Notes under the pieces: generated by a model
Seen by the model: only the letters and a program-made list of their open reading frames with translations
Database searches by the model: none
Told to the model about the DNA's origin: nothing
Shown here: positions 29,441 to 40,860 of the stretch, piece by piece
How positions within the stretch are numbered: position 1 is the first letter of the stretch
Layout: every line of letters begins with the position of its first letter
Translations under genes and position numbers: made by a program
DNA from: Portulaca oleracea
Lineage: Eukaryota; Streptophyta; Magnoliopsida; Caryophyllales; Portulacaceae
Length of the DNA stretch: 64,000 bases
Assembly (NCBI GenBank): GCA_029582165.1
Contig: CM055886.1
Span: forward strand, 23,994,669 to 24,058,668
Reading direction: 5' to 3'

Positions 29441-31956
29441 ACGGATGTGTGCAAAGGTCTACATATTCTCCAGGAATTTTGGCGGAAGAGAAGCAGAGCT
29501 CGATGGCTACTTTAGGGAGATCAACATGCTGAATTTTTTTTTGCAAATTACAAGGCCCACTAAACAAGACTACATATCTCAAGTATCCGTCTCCCGAATG
29601 GACATTGGTCTACTAATCGGAAGATGTACGGACGGAGGATGTTCAATATTTCCATGACTTATTTAATCCCTCCACCTTTTCCCCACTACTTGTCGGTGTT
29701 GCTTGGATGATATGACAAATTTGGATGTAAAATGACTTACAGTTGATCAACAACAATTTTTAAGGTAATCATTTACTGCTGATGATGTTAGACGAGCGGG
29801 TTTTCAATTGCAAGAGGATAAAAGCCTTGGGCCAGATGGGATACCCCCTGGTTTCTTCAGAAATTGCTGGGGAGACATTAAGGATCAGGTAACTGCAATT
29901 GTTCTTTCTGTGCTGAATGATGGGCAGTTCTTGGGTCAAATCAACAACACATCAATTGTTTTGATCCCAAATAAGCAAGATCTGCAGAAGATTAGTGACA
30001 ATTGGCCTATTAGTCTATGTAATGTGTTGCACCGCATCATCAACAAGTGCGCAGTTAATCAATTGAAAGTGATTCTTCATGATATGACAGTTGAAAATCA
30101 AGATGCTTTTTTGAAAGGCAGGCTTGCTCAAGACCACTGTTTTTTGGTGCATGAAATATTGCATTACATGAAAACAAAGAATGGTGGCTGTCAATATGTG
30201 GCGCTAAAGGTTGATCTGAGTAAGGCACATGACCGAGTCCGATGGGATTTTCTCGAAACTATTTTGAGACGGAGTTGTTTCCCGGAAGAGTGGGTTACAC
30301 CAAATATCAAGTGTGTTACAACAGTCCATTATATAGTTATATAGCGAACCCACTAATTGGATTATTCCTCAAGTTGGACTGCGACAAGGTGATCCGCTAT
30401 CACCATGTTTATTCATTTTAACAATGAACGTGCTATCCCAACAGTTGAACAGGGCCATGCACCAACGCCAACTTGCAGGTATTAAGGTGGCTCGAAACGC
30501 TCCAGAGATAAATCACTTATTTTTTGCGGATGATTCCATGTTTTTTACATCATTAGAGGTGAATAACTATATTACACTTAAGCACATTCTTGCTCGATTT
30601 AACTACATCTCAGGACATTTAATCAATATAGAAAAATCTTCGGTGTTTTTCTCTAACGGGGCTTCGTTGGAGGTCAAGCAAGATTTTAAGCGGCACTTTG
30701 GGTACCCTAAATGCTTGGTGTTTTCCAAATATCCAGGGATTCCACCGATGGTACTTCAAAATAAAACAAGTCGATTTGGGTTCTGGGTGAATGTCATTAA
30801 AAAAGGATTACAAGGCTAGCAAGCAACATTGTCATCTCCAACTGGCAGGCTAGTGCTCATAAATGCAACGCTAGCAGTGTTACATCAACATGTGTTTTCA
30901 GTGTATAGGATTCCACAGTGTGTGATTGATAAAATTAATTTGGCAACTGTCAATTTCTTTTGGGGGAACTCCAATGACAAATGAGCTATACATTGGGTAC
31001 GCAAAGAATTATTGTTTCAGCCGAAAGGAATTGGTGGGTTAGGCATCCGTGAGGCAGGTTGCTTCAACCAAGCATTTCTACTGAAACAAAGCTGGCATAT
31101 GTTGCATCGGAGTCATACTCTATTAGGAAAGGTTTGGGAAGCTAAGTATAAATTTCACTCACTAATACCGACCCAACCCGCATATCACCCACCTTGCGGT
31201 GCTTCATATGATGGAAAGGGATGTGTTCTGCGGTACAACAAATAAGGGAACATAAAACATGGAAAGTCGGGGATGGACTATCAGATTGAATGATCCAAGA
31301 TGGACATCTAGAAGAGACGTGGAGCTTCGACCAGGAGGAAATCCGTCGCTATTCTATAAAACATTGGCAGAATTCACGATTAATCATGGAATTTCAAAAC
31401 ATTGGAATACATCATATATTTTGCAGCATTTGACGAGACAATCAATTAACAACCTTCTTTCATTACTTGTTCCGACCATGGGTGGAAGGATCAGTTGTGC
31501 TGGAGTAGGCACCTGTCAAGTAAACAGTGAAATCGGGATACACTGCTATTGGGGAAAAACTTGGTTTATTTCATACGTTTCTGTCAACGGAGCAAAAAAA
31601 AAAAAAAAAAGATATGGAGCCATATATGGCACTGGGATATACCACCTAAGTGGAAACTATTTTTGAGGAAATGTGCAAATCAAGCTTTGCCAATCGGCAT
31701 GAAAAGGCAGGAGCGTGGGATGCAAGAAGGCAACACATGTTGGCAAGATATGGAGCCTGAAACTTTTGACCATCTTTTCAGACATTGTACAATTGCTACG
31801 CATTTTTGGTAAGAGAGCCCAATAGATTCGCGAAGTCGACACAGATCTTCCCTGGAGGAAATGACTTGAGGATTGGTTGAGATACCTCATGAATATAGAT
31901 AAAGATGGGGGGTACTAGACTCTTGTTGTTTACTATGGTGCTATCAGTAATATGGT
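29441..31956 (+). pseudogene. L1-type LINE, RT and zf-RVT region (5' part of split element)
   Basis: Reverse transcriptase is recognised from SLGPDGIPPGFFRNCW and TSIVLIPNK, through VALKVDLSKAHDRVRWDFL, VGLRQGDPLSPCLFIL and the active-site box FFADDSMFF (FADD variant). Downstream GGLGIREAGCFNQAFLLKQSW and the zinc-binding segment PKWKLFLRKCANQALP...HLFRHCTIATHFW follow. Several frameshifts and stops break the ORF. No endonuclease domain is found, so the element is 5'-truncated or diverged there. The frame reaches VLSVIW at 31955, where an LTR retrotransposon interrupts it. It resumes at 57593 as RSRN, the conserved IWxxRN box. Confidence 0.85.
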
Positions 31957-32635
31957 TGTAGAAGCAAAAAATTTGTCGGCAAATTGGAAAATGACACATG
32001 GAAAACAAATTGAATTTATTTAAACAATTATTATCCGCTGCGTGTCAAATTAATTACGGAAGTCCATTTAATTAAATTTTAAATGAAATACATCCTGACC
32101 AATAATATCGTGACATATGTCAGTTATGATGCATAAAATAGTAATTATTTATGTATTTAGAAAATAGGTAATAATTAATTATTCTGGCCCAGGCCCAAAA
32201 CCCGATTCAAACCCTATGCCTACAAATCCTATAAATAGGGGTCATCTCCCTCATTTTCGACAGACACTCTACAGTCTACATCCGACATTCGACATTTTGC
32301 GCTCCAGAGGCTTCAGAAGATCGAACTGCAATCGACCTCCAGCTACCAAGTATCAAGGATCAAGGTCGACAAAAACTCAAGAGCAAATGCTCCAAGTTTC
32401 CTGCAAGTCAAGGTCAAGAATTGCGACTGAGTTCTTCAGCTCGACCTGCATTCGAGATCGAGATCAAGCGTCCGCGCCCTCAACTCACCCAAGTTTCAGG
32501 AGATCGAATCAAAGGACTACTTTATTGTATTTAATATAGAGATTGTACCCACATACATTCGAATATTATTACAAAAATTAAATTTGTCTATTTTTCTCGT
32601 CTTTATTTATTTTAGACTCGAAATTTATGTTTAAA
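31957..32635 (+). repeat. 5' LTR of the Tat-type element, 679 bp
   Basis: It starts TGTAGAAGCAAAAAATTTGT and ends at GTTTAAA, where the other copies read TTTACA, so the terminal CA has mutated. A TATA box (CCTATAAATAGGGG, TATAAATA at 32230-32237) marks the promoter. The transcribed part is full of short repeated words (TTCAGAAGATCGAA, CTCCAGCTACCAA). TACATTCGAATATTA lies near the 3' end in all copies. Confidence 0.9.
32230..32237 (+). promoter_or_regulatory. LTR TATA box
   Basis: TATAAATA within CCTATAAATAGGGG. The same box is in the 3' LTR (57183-57190) and the third LTR (63069-63076), at the same relative position. Confidence 0.75.
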
Positions 32636-32637
32636 AA

Positions 32638-32656
32638 TTTGGCACGCTCGGTGGGA
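32638..32656 (+). other. Primer-binding site
   Basis: TTTGGCACGCTCGGTGGGA lies two bases after the LTR end and recurs identically after the third LTR (63737-63755). Its place and conservation identify it as the minus-strand primer site. The priming tRNA was not determined. Confidence 0.75.
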
Positions 32657-32661
32657 TCACT

Positions 32662-33164
32662 TTGTCTCTTATCTCTTCCTCCAAGAAGTCCATTTCATCC
32701 TCGACTCAAGAGACGCAATGGCACCCAAGAAAGTTATATCTCTCAACAAGGAGGATGGCTCAAACTTCATCCCAAGGGTCAGCAACTGCAAGTACTACAT
32801 CGAGCGGAGTAATGACTCAAAGGATGACAAAGGTTGTCGTTGCTGTTGTTGCTATAATTTCTACTACGCTGGGGGAACCAACTACGAATGCACCAATTCC
32901 GTCACGGAAGAATTTGGCTGTCGATTGCAACCTACAAGGAGTGCCTCAAATGGCTCCTCACTATTGGAAGCCAAGCACTGCGATTACTAGGGTTATTCAA
33001 AAAAACCGGAATCGCTTCACCGAACCTTAAACCGGCCAAAAAACGGGAAACGGGCAACACTGAATCGTTTCATTTTTTCGGTGCACCGAACCGGATAAAC
33101 CGGATGTTAAACGGGGCGGTTCCGGTTTGTAATTTTCAAATCGCGGGAACCGGAATCAAGATCG

Positions 33165-33213
<49 letters not shown>

Positions 33214-34718
33214 ATATATATATAAATTTTGATTTAAAAAAATTTACACAGACACAGTCGGAACCGAACTTGATTTTTTTTTTTTGGTTGATTGAATGAT
33301 GATTTTTTAATTTTGATGGAAATAAAGGCGGTTCCGATTAACCGGTGACACCGCATCGGCTACGGTTTCGGTTTACTATTTTGGAAAACCGTTTCGGCCG
33401 GTACACCGCTTCGTAAAACCGTCACCGCACCGAACCACACCGTGAACACCCTTAGCGATTACCTTCGGCTCAGTCATGACTGCCCTGCGTGGAATGGATG
33501 AACTCCAAACTCGCACCAAACTGATCTTCGAGTTTGAGAGCTTTGAAGGCCACAACTACTCCAGCGAAGATTCTTCCCCAATGTTTGAAGAGGTATCTAT
33601 CTTCTCGGAAGCTGAGATCGAGTCTACTCAAACTGTCATCATGCCTATGATGACAACTGACGTTGTCAACATGGAGGAAAGGATAGTAGAATTAGAGGCT
33701 AAGTTGAGAAGGCTTGCTAGGGAAAGCAAGGATAACGATAAAAAGACAACGAACAAAGTGAACAAATCACAAAACTGATGAAGAAGATAAGGAAGTGCCC
33801 TTATCAAGAGTTTGATAAAGAGATAGATAAGGAAGATTCTGACAAAGAATCTTCTAAGGGTGATGGCGAAGGTGAAGGCAAAGGAAAGAAGAGCTCGTCT
33901 TCAGGGCCAATGATTGCGGAACAGATCCAGAGTCTAATTGCGAATACAGTAAGGGCTCAAGTCGGAGAGGCATCGAACAAGAGTCATTTGTACACAAAGC
34001 CTTACATGAAGAGGATCGATGCGCTTCATATGCCACTGGGTTATCAACCCCCGAAGTTCAACCAGTTTGATGGAAAGGTAACCCTAAGCAACGCATCACG
34101 CATTTCATCGAGACTTACAGCAATGCTGGGACGGAAGGAGACCGACTGGTGAAGCAGTTCGTTCGATCATTGAAAGGGACAACATTCAAATGGTGTACGG
34201 ATTTGGAACCCGAGTCTATCAACAACTCGGAAGAAATGGAGCAAGAGTTTCTCAACCGATTCTACAGCACTCAACGTGTCGTTATGACGGAGCTTATGAA
34301 TACCAAAGAGTGGGAGGGCGAGCCCGTCCTTGAATACATTCATCATTGGAGGGCTCTTAGTTTTGAGTGCGAGGATCGCCTCATCGAGGCTTCGACCTTC
34401 GACATGTGCACTCAAGGTATGCACTGAGACCTGTTCTACATCCTCAAAATGGTCAAACCAAGGACCTTCCAGGAGTTGGCGACCAAGGCACATGACATGG
34501 AGATAACAGTAGAGAATCAACAGGGAAACTCTTCATCTTCATCTGAAGTGAAAAAGGGTGCTAGTGAGTATAAGAAGAATGTGAGGCCAATGAAGACTTC
34601 AAAGAGGGAGTCCATGTCTATTTCAACTGAGGAGCCAATTCGAATCTTTGCCAAGTCTAAGCAAGAAAGCAGAAGAACCACATTCTCGAGAATGATGCTA
34701 AGAAGCGTCCCACATTAA
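32662..34718 (+). pseudogene. Tat-element gag, broken, split by a hAT MITE
   Basis: Before the MITE the frame ends ...KPSTAIT; after it the text continues FGSVMTALRGMDELQ, so removing 32988-33454 and one TSD copy restores an open frame there. A coiled segment (MEERIVELEAKLRRLARES) and an acidic/Lys region follow, then the Retrotrans_gag domain around 34149-34430 (VRSLKGTTFKWCTDLEPESI, VLEYIHHWRALSFEC). Stop codons at about 33776 and 34150 and frame changes show decay. The related gag at 63812 lacks most of the N-terminal block, so the two copies differ structurally. Confidence 0.8.
32988..33454. mobile_element. hAT MITE, 467 bp, in gag
   Basis: Ends TAGGGTTATTCA and TGAACACCCTTA are imperfect inverses, and the 8-bp TSD GCGATTAC is perfect (32980-32987, 33455-33462). 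The interior carries repeated AACCGG/CCGGTT words typical of plant non-autonomous hAT elements and a (TA)n run at about 33168-33210. It inserted into the retrotransposon after that element arrived. Confidence 0.92.
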
Positions 34719-35639
34719 AGGAACTGCAAGAGAAGAAATATCTGCTCCCTGATTTAGATTTGTTGGGAATGCTTGATAACTTGCTGGAGAAGGGTGTTAT
34801 TGAGCTCCCGCAACCAAAGAGGCCGGAAGAAGCGGGAAGGACAAATGACCCAAGGTATTGTTGTTATCATAGGGTAGTCAGTCACCCTCTCAAGAAATGT
34901 ATTACTCTAAAAGAGCATATCATGAAGTTAACTGAAGAAGGAAGGATAATTTTGGACTTGGACAACAATGTTGAAGCTAATTGCACTTCGACACACCCGA
35001 TTCTATATGACAGAGAAAAGCTCGTGATTATCCAGTTCAGGAGCCAAGAACCAATTTGTATCCCCATTCTAGCTTGGACCTCTTAAGGGAAACATACTGA
35101 AGCGCTAAAAGGTCTGGAGGAAGAGGGAGGATGGACTCTCGTCACGTAAAGGAAAGCCAGGAAGAACAAAAAGGTTTAAAGTGCCATCATCTCGCAAAAG
35201 AAAGAAACAGGAGGTGAAGAGAAGTTCTCAACCTACTGGGCAAGGGAAGAAGGTCGATAGCCCTAGGAAGCAGCTGGTCTAACCTTCTAGGTCGTTCGAG
35301 CGAGATCTGTGTCTTCTTCTCACCTTAGAAGAATATTTCCCGAGGGGTTTTCTGAGAAAGGCCGACGAAGTTGTGGTGAACATGGCCTCGTGTTCCGAGC
35401 TCGAAGACGAGGATGACGAAGTGAGAAACCAAGAGCATCTTCAAAAGGGCGCTAACAAAAGGTTTTGAAGGCCTTACCAACACGAATGACATGAGAGCAA
35501 AATTTTCATTTGCCTGAAGAAATGTGTCGTCATGTTGCTACCGTATTGCGCCATCCTGAGCTTTACACTAACAAGGTCTAATATGTGGGAGAATCGTCCA
35601 ACACTTTCACACAGTGGGTTTCCTGCAACACAACCATTA

Positions 35640-36598
35640 CCTTCACTTATGAGGACCTACTCCTAGACTCTAAGCTCCATAATCGTCCTTTATTTGTATC
35701 CTGCTACATCCGTGGATAGAAGGTCAAACGCATTTTAGTAAATGGAAGATCTGCAGTGAATATCATACCGAAGTCGACAATGCCTGAGTTGGGGATCACA
35801 TTTGAACAACTATCCAAGAGTCGTACAATTATACAAAGATTCAACCTCGAAGGTCAATGAGCACTTGGTATGATTCAAATTGAGCTAATGATGGGTGACT
35901 TATCTACAACTTCAATTTTTGATGTCATCGACTCCAAGACTTCCTATAAATTGTTGCTGGGGAGACCATGGCTACATGAGCATGACATCATAGCTTCTAC
36001 CCTACATCATTACTTGAAGTACTACAAAGGTGGGGAAAAGAAGATAGATGGTGATGATAAGCCTTTTGCGAAGGCTGAATCCCGCTTTGCAGATGTGAGA
36101 TTCTTTGAGGAGCTTGTGACGTTCAACGAGGCGATGCCCTCTTCAATTGCCTCTACAGGCAAAAAGGTCTTGAAGAAAGATGTTCAGGTTGTGGTGGACG
36201 ATATACGGGAGGTGTTGTATAAAGAGGAAATCTTAGTGGTTCTCTTTGAATTGGCCAATAAACAGGTTGCTCTGTCATCTAACGTGGGGCTACCAGTTCT
36301 AAAGTATATACCTAAGTCTTGTCGAAAGGAGGGCAAATCACCTTTTGCTGAATATACAATTGGAAGCTCGAAGAATGCTTCTAGCAAGGAAGTCACTCTG
36401 TCATCTAACGCGGGGCTACCAGTTCTAAGGTACATACCTAAGTCTTGTCGAAAGGAGGGCGAATCACCTTTGCTGAATATACAATTGGAAGCTCGAAGAA
36501 TGCTTCTAGCAAGGAAGTCAGTGAGGTGGGTCGAAGTACATTCAAAGAGCAAATGCGATAATTCCTATCCTCCATCCACATCAAAACAAAGCAAATAA
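35640..36598 (+). pseudogene. Tat-element aspartic protease region
   Basis: RILVNGRSAVNIIPKSTMPE corresponds to the active-site strand of Tat-type proteases, where the family has Asp-Gly/Ser-Gly; here the Asp position is Asn, and a stop follows at about 35858. The second half, SYKLLLGRPWLHEHDIIAST, is typical of the clade. Residues 36260-36360 and 36390-36490 are a direct repeat of about 125 bp (VTLSSNAGLPVLRYIPKSCR appears in both, slightly varied), so the linker has been duplicated. Not functional. Confidence 0.75.
36260..36520 (+). repeat. Two-copy direct repeat in the pol linker
   Basis: A unit of roughly 125 bp starting CTCTGTCATCTAACG is present twice in succession (about 36269 and 36394), each coding for LSSN-GLPVL-YIPKSCRKEG. 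The second copy loses one T in CACCTTTTGCTGAA, which shifts the frame. Confidence 0.85.
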
Positions 36599-37581
36599 TC
36601 CACCTCTTTCTAGGTTTGTGGTGTCGTTTAAAGATGGTGATGATCTACCGACTCCTAGAACTAAGGAAGGGTTCGACCCGAAGGCGTACAACGGTGCAAG
36701 CTTATGGAAAAGGTTGGGTATGACTTTCAAAATCCGGCGCCCTTAGGGGAGGTAGTTGAGGCCAAGCCTTATAGCCTTAATGACAAGCAGAAGAAGATCC
36801 AGGAGACAGGGGGTTCGGTAATGGTCTCTAAGGTTGGTCTTGGTTACAAGCAGATACAACCAGTCAGAATCTCGGCACGAAGAAAGGAGAAGAAGTTTGA
36901 GGTTCAATACATCACAACTGAAGAGGCAGATGTGATTGAGGAGGAAAGCATTCAGCCTAAACCAAGGTCCTTCGTGTTCGATAGGTTACAACCGGCTACT
37001 TATAGTGAACGTCCCTTCATCTTCACTCTTATTGGAGATAGATCCAGCAGAAGAAGCTCTATTTTCAGCAGAATCAAGGGTCATTCTCAATCGAAGCCTT
37101 CGGTATTTACTAGAATTAAAGCTAGTGAGGAATTATCGAATCCACAATGTTGTCAAGGAGACACTTCCGTGTTCGGTCACCTAGGGGTCATAAATGACGT
37201 TCAAAGCTCTGTCCCTTCTCGTATGAAGCGTCTTTCTATCTTGGATGTAAAGACAGATGGTGTTCTTAGAGTCAAGAGGTGTACGATGGTTCTCACAGGT
37301 CACCGGACAAATACCAACCATATAGAGGAGTCCATCCAAGATGAAGTTGTTTCATCCAATCATATTACCATCACAAAACACCTTGATCTTGAGGATGAAA
37401 TAGAGCTTGCTGAAACTCCCAAGACTCTCGTGGATGGGGGGCAAGCAACAGTCGATGATTTGAAAGAGTTAAATTGTGGAACAGTAGAGGATCCTCACCT
37501 TATCTATGTAAGCTTTATACTCACATCGGAAGAAGAGTGAGAGTACTTAAGACTTCTTTTAGAGTATAAGGATGTGTTTGC

Positions 37582-38505
37582 TTGAAATTACAAGGAGATG
37601 TTGGGATTAGACCTGAAAGTTGTTTTTCATCGCTTAACTATAAGGAAGGGTGTTTCACCCAAGAAACAACCTCAACGGAGGTTCCGTCCGGAACTAGTTC
37701 CAAAATTGAAAAGGAGGTCGACAAACTCATCGAAGTAGGATTCATCTGTGAAGTGAAGTACCCGACTTGTATTGCAAACATTGTCCTTGTGAGGAAGAAG
37801 AGCGGACTACTTCGCGGCTGTGAGGACTTTCAGGATCTTAACAAAGCCCGCCAAAAGATGACTTCCCCTTATCCAACACGAAACTTATGATTGATTCCAC
37901 CACGGGTTATGAAGCCTTGTCATTCATGGATTTCACCGCGGGGTATAATCAAATTCAGATGGCATTGGAAGACCAAGATGTAACTGCGTTTTGGACACCA
38001 AAGGGCATATTTTGTTACGGGGTTATGTCATTCAGTTTCAAGAATTCCAGAGCGACGTATCAGAGAGCGATGCAGAAAATATTTGGGGACATGCTTCATA
38101 AGAAGGTGGAATGTTATGTCGATGACTTGGTGGTTAAGTCAAGGAAGAAGACGGATCACCTTTAAGACCTTCGTCAAATTTTCGAACGGTTGAGGAGGTG
38201 TCAACTTAAGATGAATATGCTCAAGTGCGCGTTTAGCCTATATCGAAAGGTTCATATCAAATCTCGCCGGTCGTAGCCATCGGTTGAGCCACCTTATGAA
38301 GAAGGGGGCTCCTTATGAGTGGGATGACTCGTGCCGAAAATCTTTTGAGGCCATCAAGAAATATTTTTCAAACCCTCCGGTCCTAGGAGCACCGGTCCCT
38401 AGCAAGCCCCTTTATACTTTATGTCATGACCCAAGAAAGGTCACTAGGGGCCTTGTTCGCTCAACACACTAAAGAAGGCAAGGAGTCTAGGGGGAGATTG
38501 GCATC
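37582..38505 (+). pseudogene. Tat-element reverse transcriptase and truncated RNase H
   Basis: Recognised blocks: IEVGFICEVKYPTCIANIVL, DFQDLNKA, SFMDFTAGYNQIQMALED, TAFWTPKGIFCYGVMSFSFK and the catalytic box ECYVDDLVVKS (YVDD intact). A stop at 37888 and others break the frame. The connection domain (GAPYEWDDSCRKSFEAIKKY) and the first RNase H strand (LGALFAQHTKEGK) follow, and then the homology stops at about 38500. The rest of RNase H and all of integrase are absent. Confidence 0.85.
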
Positions 38506-38545
38506 ATCAACTACATGTGGCCTCAAAAAACTGGTTGTGGGAGGA

Positions 38546-40290
38546 TCAACGATGGGTATAGTCGAACTTGCAACACCTATCCTCGGGATATTTTCGGCCG
38601 GAGAGACCTGTGCACCTGCTGACACGAAGTTTTGAGGGTTTTCCAGAATGAACGAGCTTAAGTTTAAGATTAGACTTAGGGATAGGATGGTCTTGCTGCT
38701 CATTTTCATTAGGGGCGTCATCTCTTTTCCTCTTGGAATCATTAGAACATCCAAATTGAGGCGATGCTAGGAATATATTAGCCCACCATTCTTGAAAGGC
38801 ACAAATGACATATTTTTCAAGAGAAGTGCATCGCCCAGGACACTTGACTTTCGACCCTGTTCCACGCCAAATTGACTCCTGGTGGAGGGAAAGCATTCCC
38901 TCAGGATCGTAAAATCTTCCAGAGTCTCTATCATCAGGAATATCTTGATGAAAGTCGAACTGCCTGCTGAAATGATGGGGACTGTAATGTTCTGTGACAA
39001 GATTCTCCTTAGAATGGTATGAAATAAGAATTGAACGGATGCTCATGAAAAAGGCAAAGTTAATAGCTGATAGACGATCATTGTCGATAAGAATCTCTGT
39101 GGTGCGGGTAGTCATGAAGAAATGCCATCGAAAACCCGCGCCTAAATGAATAAGTGCCCGAGCCTCTTCCAGGTTAATGGTCTTTACACGCCCGACACCA
39201 CTGAATTGTACCATGCTTGGATTAATAATCGGTCCATCACTCAGGTTGTATGCGCGAAAACGAGTCCCGATCCATGTGTAAAAGAAGTGAAAGGGGAAGA
39301 TGCCCCCGCAACATTTAGGATGCGGGAACGCGAGATGTCACCAAGCCCCCTGTAAATGTTCGCCAAAATCGTCGTGGGTAGGCGATATGCTTGACCTGAA
39401 GCCATGATGACGCCATCATGAACGTCCTACGGCGAATACGACCAGCATCCCTAACCAGTAAAATAAAGTTGTACAACCAACTAGATAAGGACGCGACCAA
39501 GAAGGCCTCTGTATGCATTCCCTTTTCCACTTGCAACTCCTTGAACACGGACTGAAGCTCACCACATCTACGAGTATCAAAATTGGTAATCAAAGATATT
39601 GCTTCCAGCGAAGGCATTTGTGCGTTTTGGCCATATGTCTTTGAAACAAGATATCTGTTGGGGCCCCGAAACCAAAAGTCAATCCACCTCTCCAGGGTCG
39701 GTTTACTCTTGTGACCATATGCAAGCTTATAGTAGGCAGCAAACAAATAGGGGCAGGTCGCATGGAGGTTAGTTTTCATATGTCTATAGGACGGAACAAC
39801 CTCATCATACGAATAGCCTGACAACGGTAATCCGGGCATGTGATGTATGTCTAAAAAGAATATAGACACCTCACCTTTGACAATATGAAGGGTGTTGATC
39901 GTCAGACACCAATATCCGCATATCGCCTTGACTAAATTGGAACACTTGTCACAAAGGAAGAGGAGGCCTGTACTACATCAAATGTGTGAATTCTAGAGAG
40001 CTCCTATGGACAACGTCCACGCACGTTTTTCGCCCATTCCCAATAAAGAGGTCTGAATGAGAATTCTACACAATAAGGATGTGGCCCCCATGATCTCTTT
40101 CCAGAGCTAATGTCATGATGCAATAATTCATAAGCTTGCAAGTTGTCATCAAATCTTGGATGACTTGATAGCAAGAACATTTCTCCTGTTTTCATGTTTT
40201 CCTTGGAGCAACATGGAGGGCTACCAAGACCTCTTGTCTTTTTCAACATGGCCATAGTCGGAGCAAATTCGCAAGCCATCAACTTCAAAT
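38546..40290 (-). pseudogene. Antisense plant mobile domain (PMD) ORF of the Tat element
   Basis: Read on the minus strand, 40288 to 38546: FSFRPLYWEWAKNVRGRC, then (another frame) WCLTINTLHIVKGEVSIFFL, DIHHMPGLPLSGYSYDEVVP and ERWIDFWFRGPNRY, then a long divergent tail with a basic end (DSKRKRDD). These blocks match the PMD family (MAIN/MAIL1-like, also found in transposons). At least three frameshifts or stops break it. Its position between pol and the tandem repeats, in antisense, matches the extra ORFs known from Tat/Ogre retrotransposons, so it was probably carried by the element. Confidence 0.75.
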
Positions 40291-40507
40291 CCGCTTCATT
40301 TTCACCATTTTGGTTCGATTCGATTCGATGAGTAGGTATAAGCGAGAATGAAATTCAATATCTCTGAAAGTAACCATCGTCAAAAAACCTACAACAATGA
40401 TAATGAAGACAAGGGTCATGGATGTATAACTTCAATAAAAAAAGAAGGCTCAATCACTAGACAATGATCTTGACTGTCCAAGTAGGAACCATCTAGCTTC
40501 CAAGTAT

Positions 40508-40860
40508 CAAATTGTCTTCAAAATGGGCTAACATAGGTTAGCGTCTTGTATATAAGACGGACCTAATATAGGTTAACGTCCGTGAAATCGACAAATTGTC
40601 TTCAAGACGGGACTTACATAGGTCAGCGTCTTTTGTATAAGACGGACCTAATATAAGTTAGCATCCTTGAGATCGGCAAGTTGTCTTCGAGACGGGCCTA
40701 ACATAGGTCAACGTCTTGTGGTTAAGATGGGCCTAATATAGGTCAGCGTCCTTCCGATCGGCAAATTGTCTTCGAGATGGGCCTAACATAGGTCTGCGTC
40801 TTGTTTTCAACACGGGTCTAATATAGGTAAGTGTCTTTCCCGCCAACAAATTGTCTTCAA
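40508..40860 (+). repeat. 85-bp tandem array, four units
   Basis: Units start at CAAATTGTCTTC or CAAGTTGTCTTC: 40508, 40592, 40677, 40762 and a partial at 40847; lengths 84, 85, 85, 85. Each unit is itself two related halves (CCTAACATAGGTCAGCGTC and CCTAATATAGGTTAACGTCC), so the ancestral period is about 42 bp. Tandem arrays in the 3' untranslated region are a hallmark of Tat/Ogre elements and can seed satellites. Confidence 0.92.

Noticed and set aside
32216..32539. 107-codon ORF
   Set aside because: It lies wholly inside the LTR leader, and the matching frame is not kept in the other two LTRs.
40508..40860. CRISPR-like array
   Set aside because: Units are contiguous 85-bp tandem repeats with no unique spacers, in a plant retrotransposon.
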